From: Alcaligenaceae bacterium
GTDB lineage: Bacteria > Pseudomonadota > Gammaproteobacteria > Burkholderiales > Burkholderiaceae_B
Direction of reading: 5' to 3'
Length of the DNA: 53,720 nt
NCBI GenBank assembly: GCA_012518515.1
Contig: JAAYRZ010000199.1
Span: forward strand, 1-53,720
Translations under genes and position numbers: made by a program
Notes under the pieces: model-generated
Told to the model about the DNA's origin: nothing
Seen by the model: only the letters and a program-made list of their open reading frames with translations
Database searches by the model: none
In this document: piece after piece, positions 28,160-37,833 of the stretch
Layout of the letters: every line of letters starts with the position of its first letter
Numbering within the stretch: position 1 is the first letter of the stretch

Positions 28160-28768
28160 ATGATAGACCATAGTAATAGTGTGATTTTTGTAGTGGATGA
28201 TGATGATGCAGTTAGAGATTCTTTGCGTCTTCTTTTAGAAACTCAAAACTACCAGGTACAAACTTTTGCTAGCGGTGAAGAGTTTTTAGAGCAATACGAC
28301 CCTAAGCTTGTCAGCGTATTAATTACCGATGTCCGTATGCCCGGCATGTCAGGTCTGCAACTACAAGAGCAGTTAATTGAGCGTAAAGCGACTCTACCAA
28401 TTATTTTCATTACGGGTCACGGTGATGTCAACATGGCCGTTTCCACCATGAAAAAAGGCGCAGTCGACTTCATTGAAAAGCCTTTCAATCTGGAAGATAT
28501 TAAACCAATTATTAGTCGTTTCTTAGATCAGGCCTATGAGCAAATGCAAGAAGCCCTAACTCAACAAGAAGTGGATAGTTTACTAGCCCGCCTAACAGGT
28601 CGTGAGGAACAAGTGCTTGAGCGCATTGTAGCTGGTCGTCTAAACAAGCAAATTGCTGATGATTTAAGCATTAGTATCAAAACGGTAGAAGCACACCGTG
28701 CAAACATCATGGAAAAGCTTGAGGTCAGTACTGTGGCTGATCTAATGAAAATCGTCTTAAAGAAGTAA
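28160..28768 (+). CDS. FixJ/NarL-type response regulator
   Basis: Two-domain transcription regulator. The receiver domain (1-125) has the acidic pocket VVDDDDAVRD, phosphorylation site D57 in ITDVRMPGMSG, and the conserved K in FIEKPF. The C-terminal LuxR-type helix-turn-helix (about 138-200) includes LTGREEQVLERIVAG and IADDLSISIKTVEAHRANIM. At 202 residues it matches FixJ-family size. It is almost certainly phosphorylated by the kinase encoded just upstream. Its neighbourhood, divergent from aceE, makes control of pyruvate dehydrogenase a reasonable but untested guess. Confidence 0.93.
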   Translation: MIDHSNSVIFVVDDDDAVRDSLRLLLETQNYQVQTFASGEEFLEQYDPKLVSVLITDVRMPGMSGLQLQEQLIERKATLPIIFITGHGDVNMAVSTMKKGAVDFIEKPFNLEDIKPIISRFLDQAYEQMQEALTQQEVDSLLARLTGREEQVLERIVAGRLNKQIADDLSISIKTVEAHRANIMEKLEVSTVADLMKIVLKK

Positions 28769-28799
28769 TTATTAATTAACAAAGGATCTAAATTTTTGT

Positions 28800-29666
28800 A
28801 TGAACGCTAAAATCATCGATGGCAAGGCTTTATCAGAAAAAATCAAACAGGACTTAATCCCAACGATTGAAGCCTTAAAAGTAAAAGGTATCACCCCTTC
28901 ACTGACCGTAGTGTTAGTTGGTGAAGACCCTGCCTCCCAAGTCTATGTACGCAATAAAAACAATACTTTTATAAAGATGGGCCTAAGTTCTGAGGTAGTC
29001 ACCTTACCCTCTGATATTTCTCAGGACGATTTACTAGCAAAGATCCGTGATTTAAATGAGGATCCTGATGTTAATGGTATTTTGGTTCAACTACCACTCC
29101 CACAACACTTGGACAGTCAATTAGTCATCCAGCATATCAGAGCTGAAAAGGACGTTGATGGTTTTCATCGTCTAAATGCGGGCGCTCTGATGACAGGTGA
29201 GCCTCAGCTAATCCCATGTACACCTTACGGTATTATGAAGATGCTTGAGGACCAAGAGGTACAATTAAGAGGTGCCGAAGCGGTAATTATCGGCGCCAGT
29301 AATATAGTCGGCAAGCCCATTGCCCTGCTTTTACAAAAAGCAGATGCTACCGTTACTATCTGTAATTCAAAAACTAAAGACTTGGCCGCTCATACAAAAC
29401 GCGCAGATGTCCTAGTCGTTGCTACCGGTCGCCCCAACATGATTAGTGGCGATATGATTAAGCCTGGTGCCGTTGTGATTGATGTGGGCATTAATCGCCT
29501 AGACAATGGCAAGCTAGTGGGTGACGTAAACTTCGAGGAAGCATGTCAGGTAGCCTCTGCTGTTACCCCTGTTCCTGGTGGTGTAGGACCGATGACAATC
29601 ACCATGTTATTAGTTAATACTATCCAAGCCACAATGCAACAACATGGTCTGGAGGACCTTTCTTAA
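28800..29666 (+). CDS. folD: Methylenetetrahydrofolate dehydrogenase / cyclohydrolase
   Basis: Bifunctional NADP-dependent enzyme interconverting 5,10-methylene- and 10-formyl-tetrahydrofolate. Motifs include [13 protein letters not shown] (catalytic Y and K), [33 protein letters not shown] (nucleotide binding) and [15 protein letters not shown]. Length 288 is normal. It starts 31 bases after the response regulator with AAAGGATC upstream. Its stop is 2 bases from the prlC start, so the two are probably co-transcribed. Confidence 0.97.
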   Translation: MNAKIIDGKALSEKIKQDLIPTIEALKVKGITPSLTVVLVGEDPASQVYVRNKNNTFIKMGLSSEVVTLPSDISQDDLLAKIRDLNEDPDVNGILVQLPLPQHLDSQLVIQHIRAEKDVDGFHRLNAGALMTGEPQLIPCTPYGIMKMLEDQEVQLRGAEAVIIGASNIVGKPIALLLQKADATVTICNSKTKDLAAHTKRADVLVVATGRPNMISGDMIKPGAVVIDVGINRLDNGKLVGDVNFEEACQVASAVTPVPGGVGPMTITMLLVNTIQATMQQHGLEDLS

Positions 29667-29668
29667 TA

Positions 29669-31732
29669 ATGACTGAACAACTCAACAACAACCCTTTATT
29701 AAACCCTGTCGAAAATTTGACTGCCTATGAGGCAATCAAGGCTGAGCATATTGTGCCAGCACTGGAGTATTTACTTCAAGACGCCAAAACACTCATTGAT
29801 CAATTAACCCAACTGGATCAACCAACTTGGGATAATTTCGTTGAAGTGATGGAGTACGGCACAGCCCGTCTTTGGCGTAGCTGGAACGTAGTAAATCACC
29901 TAAATAACGTTCAAAACACTGATGAAATACGTGCTGCATACAATGTCATGTTGCCACAGATTTCTGAGTTTTCTACCTCAATTGGTCTTAATAAAGACTT
30001 ATTTAATCAGTATAAAAAATTACAGGATAGCGAGCATTTCAAGACATTGAGCAAAACTCGTCAACGTATTATTACGGAAGCGCTCAAGGACTTTAAATTA
30101 AGTGGTGTTGAGTTGGAAGGCTTGGCTAAAGAACGCTACGCCGAAATTAGTGAACAAATGGCAATGACGAGTCAGCAGTTTGCTCTAAACGCACTAGATG
30201 CAACAGATAACTGGTCATATACCACAGAAGATGCTGATGAGGTTGCAGGTATTCCGGAACAAGCGTTAGCTGCTGCTAGTGCTTTAGCTGAAGGCAAAGG
30301 TTGGACTTTTAATTTAAAAATGCCATCTTATCTTCCAGTTATGCAATATGCTAAAAGCCCAGCTTTACGCGAACGTATGTATAAAGCCTATGCAACTATT
30401 GCTTCCGAACAAGGCGATCCACAATACGACAACTCCGAAAATATTGAAACCATCCTTAAGTTAAGAACTGAAGTTGCCAAACTTTTGGACTTTAAAGACT
30501 TTGCTACCATGCAATTAGAAAAACGCATGGCCGACAGCCCGACACAGGTTATTGAGTTCATTCGTGATTTAGCAGCACGAGCAAAGCCATTTGCTGAAAA
30601 GGATATGGCAGAGCTAAAACAGTTTGCTGAACAAGAATTAGGCATGGAGCAACTCGAACCATGGGATTTAGCCTATGTCTCCGAGATGCTAAGAGAGAGC
30701 AAATACGCTTACTCAGACGAAGAAGTTAAACAATACCTACCTGAAGATCAGGTCATGTCAGGTTGCTTCAGCATGGTCGAGCAGCTTTTTAGTGTTAAGT
30801 TTGAACCTATTAAGGCTGAAACTTGGCACCAAGATGCCAAAGTCTATGCCTTAAAAGAAGGTGATAAGTTACTAGGTCATCTCTATACCGATCTACACGC
30901 TCGTAGTGGTAAGCAGAGCGGTGCTTGGGTAGCTAATGAACGCACTCGCCACCTACATGGTGATACGCTGATCACACCCGTTGTATACCTGACGTGTAAC
31001 TTCACTCCTCCTCAAGATGGCAAAGCTGGCCTTCTACGACTTGATGATGTCATCACTCTTTTCCATGAGATGGGTCATGCCTTGCATGCCCTTCTCTCAA
31101 AAGTCGACGAGCCTTCAGCATCGCCTTTTGCAAGCGTGGAGTGGGATGCTATTGAGTTGCCCTCTCAGTTCATGGAAAACTTCTGCTACGAATGGCCAGT
31201 CATGCAAAAATTAAGTCGCCATCATGAAACTGGAGAAGCATTAAGTCGTGAGCTTTTTGATAAGATTGTCGCTGCGAAAAACTTTCAAACTGGTATGCAA
31301 ACCGTGCGCCAATTAGAATTTGCTCTTTTTGATATGTTGCTACACCAACAGACAAAAGACTTAAACATTGCAGATGTTTTACAACAACTAGATGATGTAC
31401 GCAAAGAAGTAGCGGTCGTTATCCCTCCAAGTTGGCATCGTTTTCCACATAATTTCTCTCACATTTTTGCGGGTGGTTATTCAGCTGGATACTACAGCTA
31501 TAAATGGGCAGAGGTTTTATCTGCAGATGCCTATAGCTATTTTGAAGAAAATGCCACAGAAGCTTTGGGCACTTTAAACCCTACAGCTGGTGAGCATTTT
31601 AAAAATCAAGTATTAGCCGTTGGAGGCTCTTTACCAGCATCAGAGTTCTTTGAAAACTTCCGTGGTCGAGCCGCAGATCCAGCCGCCTTATTACGCCATC
31701 ACGGCATGGTAGAAGAAAGTTTGGAAGCCTAG
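29669..31732 (+). CDS. prlC: Oligopeptidase A (M3 family zinc metallopeptidase)
   Basis: Cytoplasmic thimet-type oligopeptidase that degrades peptides, including cleaved signal peptides. The zinc motif HEMGHALH begins at H466 (H466, H470), with the third ligand expected in the following WDAIELPSQFMENF segment. The C-terminal SHIFAGGYSAGYYSYKWAEVL block is typical of M3 enzymes. Length 687 is normal. Its ribosome binding site, GGAGGA, lies inside the end of folD, 12 bases upstream of the ATG. Confidence 0.95.
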   Translation: MTEQLNNNPLLNPVENLTAYEAIKAEHIVPALEYLLQDAKTLIDQLTQLDQPTWDNFVEVMEYGTARLWRSWNVVNHLNNVQNTDEIRAAYNVMLPQISEFSTSIGLNKDLFNQYKKLQDSEHFKTLSKTRQRIITEALKDFKLSGVELEGLAKERYAEISEQMAMTSQQFALNALDATDNWSYTTEDADEVAGIPEQALAAASALAEGKGWTFNLKMPSYLPVMQYAKSPALRERMYKAYATIASEQGDPQYDNSENIETILKLRTEVAKLLDFKDFATMQLEKRMADSPTQVIEFIRDLAARAKPFAEKDMAELKQFAEQELGMEQLEPWDLAYVSEMLRESKYAYSDEEVKQYLPEDQVMSGCFSMVEQLFSVKFEPIKAETWHQDAKVYALKEGDKLLGHLYTDLHARSGKQSGAWVANERTRHLHGDTLITPVVYLTCNFTPPQDGKAGLLRLDDVITLFHEMGHALHALLSKVDEPSASPFASVEWDAIELPSQFMENFCYEWPVMQKLSRHHETGEALSRELFDKIVAAKNFQTGMQTVRQLEFALFDMLLHQQTKDLNIADVLQQLDDVRKEVAVVIPPSWHRFPHNFSHIFAGGYSAGYYSYKWAEVLSADAYSYFEENATEALGTLNPTAGEHFKNQVLAVGGSLPASEFFENFRGRAADPAALLRHHGMVEESLEA

Positions 31733-31742
31733 AGATTTTCAG

Positions 31743-32372
31743 ATGAAAGTGAAAGCAAAATTTATTAAAAAATTTCACCTTGCTCTTAGTCTGTCCCTAG
31801 CCTGTCTAGGGACTACGGCAGCAACAAATACAGTCTTTGCTCAGAGCAACGAAACTTCATTTTATTCAACACGAAGTCATTTACCCAAACTCAAATTCGA
31901 TTTAGAGTTTGCAGATAATCAACGCCTGACGGAAAAAGACTTAAAAGGTAAAGTTGTTTTAGTTTATTTTGGCTACACCTATTGCCCTGACGTTTGTCCT
32001 ACCACCATGGCCGAACTTGCTCTGATGAAAAGCATGCTAAACGAACAGCAGCAAGAGCAAGTTCAGGTCGTAATGATTAGTGTTGATCCTCATCGTGATA
32101 CTCCCGAACGTTTAGAGCAATATCTTGATGCTTTTGGTGCGGGTGCTCTTGGCCTCACCGGGACAGAACGTGAAATTGCGGATATCGCTAAACGTTACCG
32201 GGTAGCCTATCAGATTGAAAAGCCCAAAAATCCAAACAATCCCGAGCTTTATGATGTCATGCATGCTGAAGGAATCTATGTATTTGATCAAAGCGGTCGA
32301 GCTAGCTTTTTAGCCTCAAACAGTCATGACATTGAAAGTATGCGTGATCGTGTACTTGAGTTATTAAACTAA
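31743..32372 (+). CDS. SCO1/SenC family thioredoxin-fold protein
   Basis: Copper-binding periplasmic protein of the SCO family, usually needed to build the CuA centre of cytochrome c oxidase or for thiol redox control. A signal peptide runs to about residue 34 (ending TVFAQ). The copper/redox motif is GYTYCPDVCP with C81 and C85, and the third ligand is H174 in DVMHAEG. Length 209 is typical. It is just 10 bases after prlC. No cytochrome oxidase genes are in the window, so its partner is encoded elsewhere. Confidence 0.9.
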   Translation: MKVKAKFIKKFHLALSLSLACLGTTAATNTVFAQSNETSFYSTRSHLPKLKFDLEFADNQRLTEKDLKGKVVLVYFGYTYCPDVCPTTMAELALMKSMLNEQQQEQVQVVMISVDPHRDTPERLEQYLDAFGAGALGLTGTEREIADIAKRYRVAYQIEKPKNPNNPELYDVMHAEGIYVFDQSGRASFLASNSHDIESMRDRVLELLN

Positions 32373-32415
32373 TCATTTAATTTAAAACAAAACAGTGCTC
32401 ATAAAGTTCAAGTAA

Positions 32416-32443
32416 GTCATTGATTAAGCGATTTATTTATAAT
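32416..32443 (+). promoter_or_regulatory. Possible promoter for the GST-like gene
   Basis: A perfect TATAAT (32438-32443) lies 46 bases before the start at 32490, with only a weak -35 (GTCATT, 32416-32421) at 16-base spacing. It fits the separate, strong ribosome binding site of the downstream gene. Confidence 0.4.
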
Positions 32444-32489
32444 ACAGTAACTAGTAACTTAAAATTTAGCCTTAAAGGAGATAACGACC

Positions 32490-33332
32490 ATGATCACTAT
32501 TTTCCACCTGCCCTCTACGGGTTCATTTCGTAGCATTTGGTTAGCTTGTGAGCTTGGTCTTACCTTCCAAATCAATCGCCGTGAAGACTCTGAGGAGGCT
32601 AGTCACACAGAAATTCATCCACTGAGTAAAGCGCCTATGCTATTAGATGGCAATATCAACATTGCTACGCATGGTGCTGCACGCGAATACTTACTAAGCA
32701 GTTATGATCGCTCAGGTATGCGTCCGCCGATGGCTCATCCTGATTATATTAATTATCTACAGTGGGTTCATTACTTAGAGGGTAATTTACTTCCTCTGGT
32801 TGATCAGCAGCGTATTATTCATAAGTTAGGCCAATCCAGAGTGCCGTTTTTTGCTCGCTCTATTATGAAAAAAACGGTTCTCAACTATATTAGCAATAAA
32901 ATCGAACCTGAAATTAACCGTCAACTAAATTACATTGATGAGAGTTTGGCTGAAAGTGGTTGGACCTGTGGTAGCCAATTCTGTGCAGCTGATATTGATT
33001 TAGCTTATATCTTATTAACTCTTGAATCTGAGGGCAAGTTACAGTCCGCTCATAAAAACATTGAAATGTTTTTAAATACAGTTAAGGAACGTCCAACCTT
33101 CCAACTCGCTAAAGAAAAATCATCAATCACTAATATCGATAGCAGCTTAACTTACGAAGCAGAAAAAACTGTTGAAGAAGACCAACAGTCTGATTCAGAA
33201 GATAAACTAACAGATAAAGCGACTGAATTAGAAAACGTAGAAGCGACAACTGATACAGCTAAGGTAGCTGATACAACAGAAAGCAACGATATCAGTAAAC
33301 AAAATACTACGACTGAAAAGCAAGCATCCTAA
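32490..33332 (+). CDS. Glutathione S-transferase-like protein with acidic C-terminal tail
   Basis: The N-terminal thioredoxin-like half (about 1-75) resembles the GST family: FHLPSTGSFRSIWLACELG, SKAPML at the cis-proline position, and a helical C-terminal domain (about 90-210). Ser/Arg near residue 11-15 could contact glutathione. The substrate is unknown. After about residue 218 comes an unusual tail rich in Asp, Glu, Thr, Ser and Lys, likely disordered, not part of a normal GST (about 200-220 residues). The start has a strong AAAGGAG 9 bases upstream. The tail shares the frame and codon style of the body, so it is not an obvious frameshift. Confidence 0.75.
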   Translation: MITIFHLPSTGSFRSIWLACELGLTFQINRREDSEEASHTEIHPLSKAPMLLDGNINIATHGAAREYLLSSYDRSGMRPPMAHPDYINYLQWVHYLEGNLLPLVDQQRIIHKLGQSRVPFFARSIMKKTVLNYISNKIEPEINRQLNYIDESLAESGWTCGSQFCAADIDLAYILLTLESEGKLQSAHKNIEMFLNTVKERPTFQLAKEKSSITNIDSSLTYEAEKTVEEDQQSDSEDKLTDKATELENVEATTDTAKVADTTESNDISKQNTTTEKQAS

Positions 33333-33360
33333 GAGTAGCTGATTTTCTTCAGAAGATAAC

Positions 33361-33394
33361 TTCAACCCACTAAGCTAAAGCAAAGTGGGTTGAA
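33361..33394. terminator. Bidirectional terminator between GST-like gene and livF
   Basis: A perfect 11-bp inverted repeat (TTCAACCCACT, 33361-33371, with 33384-33394) around a 12-base loop lies between two convergent genes. It is 28 bases after the GST-like stop and 5 bases after livF. T-runs are short on both sides. Confidence 0.6.
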
Positions 33395-33398
33395 ACTC

Positions 33399-34106
33399 TT
33401 AGTGACCTAGATAGGCTTTACCAACCTCATCATTGAGCAGTAGATTAGCACCCGTATCGTGCAATACAATACGTCCAGTTTCTAGGACATAACCACGATC
33501 GGCAATTTGCAATGCCTTATTAGCATTTTGTTCAACTAAGAAAACAGTAATGCCCTCTTCTCGGATCGTCTTGATGATTTCAAAGATTTGCTCAATAATA
33601 AGTGGGGCTAAACCTAGTGTCGGCTCATCTAATAAAAGCATCTTCGGTTTACTCATCAGCGCCCGTCCAATAGCAAGCATCTGCTGCTCACCACCTGACA
33701 TTAATCCAGAACGTTGACTTGCACGCTCTTCGAGACGTGGAAACAGATTAAAAACATGTTCTATACCTGCCTCGATTTCATCACGCTTTAAAAAGAAAGC
33801 CCCCATCTTAAGATTTTCCAATACACTCAAATCCGGAAAAACACGACGCCCCTCAGGTGAAATAGCAATTCCTTTACGCATGATGGCATGAGTATCCATA
33901 TTAGATATGTCTTCGCCCATAAAACTGATACTACCAGTACGAACGCGGGGATTACCACAAATAGTCATTAAGGTGGTGGTCTTTCCTGCACCATTACTAC
34001 CGATGAGGGTAACAATCTCACCCTGTTGTACCTCAAGACTAACATCATGCAAGGCCTGAATGGCTCCATAACCTGAGTTAATTTTATCCAGTGTTAACAT
34101 CGCCAT
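33399..34106 (-). CDS. livF: Branched-chain amino-acid ABC transporter ATPase LivF
   Basis: Second ATPase subunit of the high-affinity branched-chain (HAAT) amino-acid importer. Walker A GSNGAGKTT, signature LMSGGEQQML, Walker B MLLLDEPTLGLAP and the switch region VFLVEQNANKAL are intact. The 235-residue length is typical. The start ATG at 34104-34106 follows GGAGAG, which lies inside the last codons of livG, so the pair is tightly coupled. A second in-frame ATG two codons later is less well spaced. Confidence 0.94.
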   Translation of the reverse strand: MAMLTLDKINSGYGAIQALHDVSLEVQQGEIVTLIGSNGAGKTTTLMTICGNPRVRTGSISFMGEDISNMDTHAIMRKGIAISPEGRRVFPDLSVLENLKMGAFFLKRDEIEAGIEHVFNLFPRLEERASQRSGLMSGGEQQMLAIGRALMSKPKMLLLDEPTLGLAPLIIEQIFEIIKTIREEGITVFLVEQNANKALQIADRGYVLETGRIVLHDTGANLLLNDEVGKAYLGH

Positions 34107-34108
34107 GA

Positions 34109-34870
34109 CTACTCTCCGAGGTAAGCCTTAATTACTTTAGGATCATTACGCACCTCATCCGGAGTACCGGTGATTAAGGGCTTACCGTATTCCATCGCTA
34201 AAATACGATCGGAAATATTCATAATTAATCCCATATCATGCTCAATTAGTAAAACAGCCAAATCATAATCATGACGTAGCTGATTAATTAATTGTGCTAA
34301 TTCAATTTTTTCTTGAGGGTTAAGACCCGCAGCTGGTTCATCTAACAATAACAACTTAGGGTCAGTGATCATACAACGGGCAATCTCTAAGCGACGCTGA
34401 TGACCATAAGCTAAATTACCCGCTTCTCGATTAGCGAACTCCTTAATCCCCATAAACTCAAGCCAAAACACCGCATTATCTAAGGCTTTTTTCTCTGCTC
34501 GTTTATGTTTTGGCAGATTTAATAAACCAGAAAAAAAACCGGCGTTTTTATTATGCTGTGCGACTAGCAGATTTTCCAGCACTGTTAAGTTTTTAAACAA
34601 TCGAACGTTTTGGAAAGTTCTGACCAAGCCTTGTTTAGCCACTAAGTGACTAGTCCAACCTGTGATATTTTGATCATTTAAAACAATCGAACCGGAAGTT
34701 GGTTTGTAAAATCCGCTAATGCAGTTAAAGACTGTTGTTTTGCCTGCACCATTAGGGCCAATAATAGCAAAAATTTCGTTTTTTCGAACATCTAATGAGA
34801 CATGATCAACAGCTAATAGACCACCAAAACGCATGCAGATATCACGAGCTTCTAATACTTTATCACTCAT
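34109..34870 (-). CDS. livG: Branched-chain amino-acid ABC transporter ATPase LivG
   Basis: First ATPase subunit of the importer. Walker A is GPNGAGKTT, the signature AYGHQRRLEIARC, Walker B LLLLDEPAAGLNP, and the switch histidine is in LLIEHDMG; this form is typical of LivG. The ATG at 34868-34870 shares one base with the livM stop (TGATG) and has GGAG 8 bases upstream; the GTG one codon earlier is less likely. The result is 253 residues. Confidence 0.94.
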   Translation of the reverse strand: MSDKVLEARDICMRFGGLLAVDHVSLDVRKNEIFAIIGPNGAGKTTVFNCISGFYKPTSGSIVLNDQNITGWTSHLVAKQGLVRTFQNVRLFKNLTVLENLLVAQHNKNAGFFSGLLNLPKHKRAEKKALDNAVFWLEFMGIKEFANREAGNLAYGHQRRLEIARCMITDPKLLLLDEPAAGLNPQEKIELAQLINQLRHDYDLAVLLIEHDMGLIMNISDRILAMEYGKPLITGTPDEVRNDPKVIKAYLGE

Positions 34871-36099
34871 CACTTAATCTCCACTTGTGGCCGCTGTGCG
34901 GGCAGCAGTCCCTGCGGACGCCATACCATCATTAGGACCATGATCAGACCGAAGATCAACATACGATACTCAGCGAATTGACGAGCTACCTCTGGTAATG
35001 CGGTCAATAAAATCGCAGCTAAAATAACACCAAGTTGTGACCCCATACCGCCTAAAACCACCACAGCAAGAATTAAGGCTGACTCAATAAAAGTAAAAGA
35101 CTCTGGGTTCACTAATCCCTGGCGAGCTGCAAAAAACGCCCCACCGAAACCAGCAAACATAGCACCTAAGGTAAAGGCTGATAGTTTGATATTAGTTGGA
35201 TTTAAGCCTAATGAACGACAAGCAATTTCATCCTCTCGCAACGCTTCCCAAGTCCTACCGATTGGCATGCGGATTAAGCGATTCGATACCAAAAGTGTAA
35301 TCACCGCCAATGCCAAGGCTAATAGGTACAAATAAATCACCACGTGATTTGGATTATAGGCCCAGCCCATCATCTGATGGAAGGTCTCCTCACCAGCTGG
35401 AGCCCTACGAGTCATTGCATGACCTAAAAGTGTTGGTTTGGGAATATTGGCAATGCCATCAGGACCACCAGTCCACTGACTTAAGTTAATTAATAGCAAG
35501 CGGATGATCTCTCCGAAGCCTAAAGTAACGATCGCTAAATAGTCACCACGCAGTCTGAGCACGGGAAATCCGAGTATATAGCCAAAGAGCGCAGCCATCG
35601 CTCCTGCCATCGGTAACGAGGCCCAAAAGCCCCAACCAACCCAATGGAATAATAAGGCATAAGTATAAGCACCAACCGCATAAAAACCGACAAAACCCAA
35701 GTCTAACAAACCAGCATAGCCAACTACTATATTAAGACCTAGGCCTAACATCACATAAATCAGTACTAAAGTAGCAATATCAATATGCGCCCGCGAACCA
35801 AAAAAAGGCCAAATCGCAGCAATGACGACAACCATTAAAATTAATAAATTAATGCTACGTGGCTTTAAAACGGGTAATGCCCAACGTGACTTACGTCCCA
35901 CTTTTGAAAAGTTCTTAAATAGAAAAGGACGAATTAGTTGCACCACAAAAACTGCAGCGATCCCCATCAGCACAAGATCCCAATCAGGGACAATTTGAGT
36001 CTGAGCGCCCTGTCTGACTAGCTGTAAGCCAAAGATGGGGATGGTCATAATGGCTGTTAAAACAGCAGCAAAAATTGCATTTTTAAAATTCTCGGCCAT
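34870..36099 (-). CDS. livM: Branched-chain amino-acid ABC transporter permease LivM
   Basis: Inner-membrane permease of the HAAT family. About ten hydrophobic segments are seen, with the family motifs [19 protein letters not shown] and the EAA-like loop [24 protein letters not shown] that contacts the ATPases. The N-terminal part (1-95) is extended, as in LivM. Length 409 is normal. Its start overlaps the livH stop by one base (TAATG). Confidence 0.94.
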   Translation of the reverse strand: MAENFKNAIFAAVLTAIMTIPIFGLQLVRQGAQTQIVPDWDLVLMGIAAVFVVQLIRPFLFKNFSKVGRKSRWALPVLKPRSINLLILMVVVIAAIWPFFGSRAHIDIATLVLIYVMLGLGLNIVVGYAGLLDLGFVGFYAVGAYTYALLFHWVGWGFWASLPMAGAMAALFGYILGFPVLRLRGDYLAIVTLGFGEIIRLLLINLSQWTGGPDGIANIPKPTLLGHAMTRRAPAGEETFHQMMGWAYNPNHVVIYLYLLALALAVITLLVSNRLIRMPIGRTWEALREDEIACRSLGLNPTNIKLSAFTLGAMFAGFGGAFFAARQGLVNPESFTFIESALILAVVVLGGMGSQLGVILAAILLTALPEVARQFAEYRMLIFGLIMVLMMVWRPQGLLPAQRPQVEIK

Positions 36100-37022
36100 T
36101 AGACTTTCTCCACTTCAGGTTTTCCTAAAAGACCCGTCGGGCGGAATAGCAGTATCAAAATTAGCAAACTAAAGGCAACTATATCTTTATATTCTGAAGA
36201 CCAGTATGCAGCCGCTAATGTCTCAACCACACCAAGGAGCAAGCCCCCCAAAATGGCGCCAGGGACACTACCTATGCCTCCTAGAACAGCAGCGGTAAAA
36301 GCCTTAATACCAGCAATAAAGCCAATATAGGGATTTAACTTACCAATAGAGAGAGCAATTAATACACCACCTACAGCCGCCAACATCGCACCGAGTACGA
36401 AAGTAAAGGAAACGACCCGATTAGTGTCAATGCCGAGTAAGTTGGCCATATGCATATCTTGTGAACAGGCACGAGATGCACGGCCCATCCGTGAGTTTTT
36501 AATATAGAAGGTTAATGCCACCATCAGAACAAAAACTACAGCAATGATTAACAACCGCGAATAAGAGAACATGACTGGATAGCCAATACCTAGATCCCAG
36601 CTAAAAGAGCCAGCTAAAATATTAGGGACGGCCATATCACGTGCACCCTGACCTAAAGCAACCCAGTTCTGCAAGAAAATAGACATACCAATCGCTGCAA
36701 TAAGTGAAACCAGACGCGGACTATTGCGTGCGGGGCGATAAGCCAGTCGCTCAATACTATAACCATAAACGCCAGTCACTAGAGCGGCGACTAAAATCAT
36801 AAATAGAATCAATAAGGGTAGCGGTAAAATGCCATTGACCCCAATCGCGGTCAAAGTGACTAAACCCACATAAGCGCCAATCATATAGATTTCGCCGTGA
36901 GCAAAGTTAATCATGCCGATGATGCCGTAGACCATGGTATAGCCAATTGCAATCAAGGCGTAAATGGCTCCTAGTGAGAGCCCATTAAATAATTGCTGGA
37001 TAAGCTGAGGCAGAAAATCCAT
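36099..37022 (-). CDS. livH: Branched-chain amino-acid ABC transporter permease LivH
   Basis: Partner permease of LivM. Motifs include [24 protein letters not shown] at the start (listed here in part) and [19 protein letters not shown], the ATPase contact loop. Length 307 is typical. It is the first gene of livH-livM-livG-livF. No periplasmic LivJ/LivK-type binding protein is encoded upstream or downstream, which is unusual. Three TGCCAA-type sequences lie upstream and may be regulator sites. Confidence 0.94.
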   Translation of the reverse strand: MDFLPQLIQQLFNGLSLGAIYALIAIGYTMVYGIIGMINFAHGEIYMIGAYVGLVTLTAIGVNGILPLPLLILFMILVAALVTGVYGYSIERLAYRPARNSPRLVSLIAAIGMSIFLQNWVALGQGARDMAVPNILAGSFSWDLGIGYPVMFSYSRLLIIAVVFVLMVALTFYIKNSRMGRASRACSQDMHMANLLGIDTNRVVSFTFVLGAMLAAVGGVLIALSIGKLNPYIGFIAGIKAFTAAVLGGIGSVPGAILGGLLLGVVETLAAAYWSSEYKDIVAFSLLILILLFRPTGLLGKPEVEKV

Positions 37023-37050
37023 AAGTTCGTGCCCTTCTAAAATAAAACAA

Positions 37051-37092
37051 TTGCCAATGATAATACTTAATATGCCAAGAAACTATTGGCAA
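37051..37092 (-). promoter_or_regulatory. Cluster of TGCCAA elements upstream of livH
   Basis: TTGCCAAT (37051-37058), ATGCCAAG (37072-37079) and the inverted ATTGGCAA (37085-37092) lie 29-70 bases before livH. The first and third form a perfect 8-bp inverted repeat; the first two are direct repeats 21 bp apart. On the minus strand TTGCCA (37087-37092) could also be a -35 box. The regulator is unknown. Confidence 0.45.
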
Positions 37093-37138
37093 AAACACTT
37101 AATTTTTAATACATCCACAGTAAAACAGCAGATTAATA

Positions 37139-37170
37139 TAAAAATAGAAGCCTACAACTGAGGCTTCTAT
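37139..37170 (-). terminator. Terminator at end of the sel-proC-transporter series
   Basis: A perfect 10-bp stem (ATAGAAGCCT 37144-37153 with 37161-37170) with a 7-base loop is followed by TTTTTATA on the minus strand. It lies about 50 bases after the YhhQ-like gene and ends the minus-strand series that begins with the selenium genes. Confidence 0.85.
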
Positions 37171-37222
37171 TAGGACTTTAGCATAAATGCAACTAAATAT
37201 AAATTATGTTGCTAATTATTGA

Positions 37223-37810
37223 TCATAGACTTTTCTTGACTCTTGAGGCACCAAGATTCCACATCAGCGCTCTAAATGGCGCTAGCAGAAAAACGGAGAG
37301 ACTGACTTTAACAATTAAGTCACCTAAGGCCAAAGTAACCCATGGAACCGGTGTACCTATAAAGCTAGCTCCAAAGAAGACAAAAGTATCAATTGTCGAT
37401 GCCATAATCCCAGCTATTAGAGGAGCAAGCCACCATGCTCTTTGACGCAAGCGATGAAACACAAAGACATCAAGCACATGCGCGACTAAAAAAGCAGTAG
37501 CCGAAGCCAAGGCAATTCGAGGAGTAGATAAATAAACTGAAACAATTAAGGCAACTGCGAAGCCCCAATAGACAATACTGCGCGCAGCATTCGGACCGAA
37601 ACGTCGATTAAGTAAATCAGTTACTAGAAAAGTAACGGGATAAGTTAATGCGCCAAAGGTTAACCACTCATTAATATGAAATTGAGGTTGTACTAAGACA
37701 TTTGAAGCCGCCACCAAGGAGCACATAATCAATAAAGCAATGATGCGCTGTCTAGTGGTCAATGGTTCGAACTCCATTGCTTTTACATGAATATCTGAAT
37801 TTTGACTCAT
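37223..37810 (-). CDS. YhhQ/VUT family transporter (probable queuosine precursor importer)
   Basis: Small membrane protein of the VUT/DUF165 family. About six hydrophobic segments are present, with the family blocks TYPVTFLVTDLLNRRFG, STPRIALASATAFLVAHVLDV and TIDTFVFFGASFIGTPVPW. E. coli YhhQ of this family imports queuosine precursors preQ0/preQ1. Substrate here is inferred from family only. Length 195 is short but within range. The ATG at 37808-37810 has no clear ribosome binding site; a second Met at residue 11 is an alternative start. It is 23 bases after proC. Confidence 0.82.
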   Translation of the reverse strand: MSQNSDIHVKAMEFEPLTTRQRIIALLIMCSLVAASNVLVQPQFHINEWLTFGALTYPVTFLVTDLLNRRFGPNAARSIVYWGFAVALIVSVYLSTPRIALASATAFLVAHVLDVFVFHRLRQRAWWLAPLIAGIMASTIDTFVFFGASFIGTPVPWVTLALGDLIVKVSLSVFLLAPFRALMWNLGASRVKKSL

Positions 37811-37833
37811 AGAGTTGAGTAAATAAATTTAAA

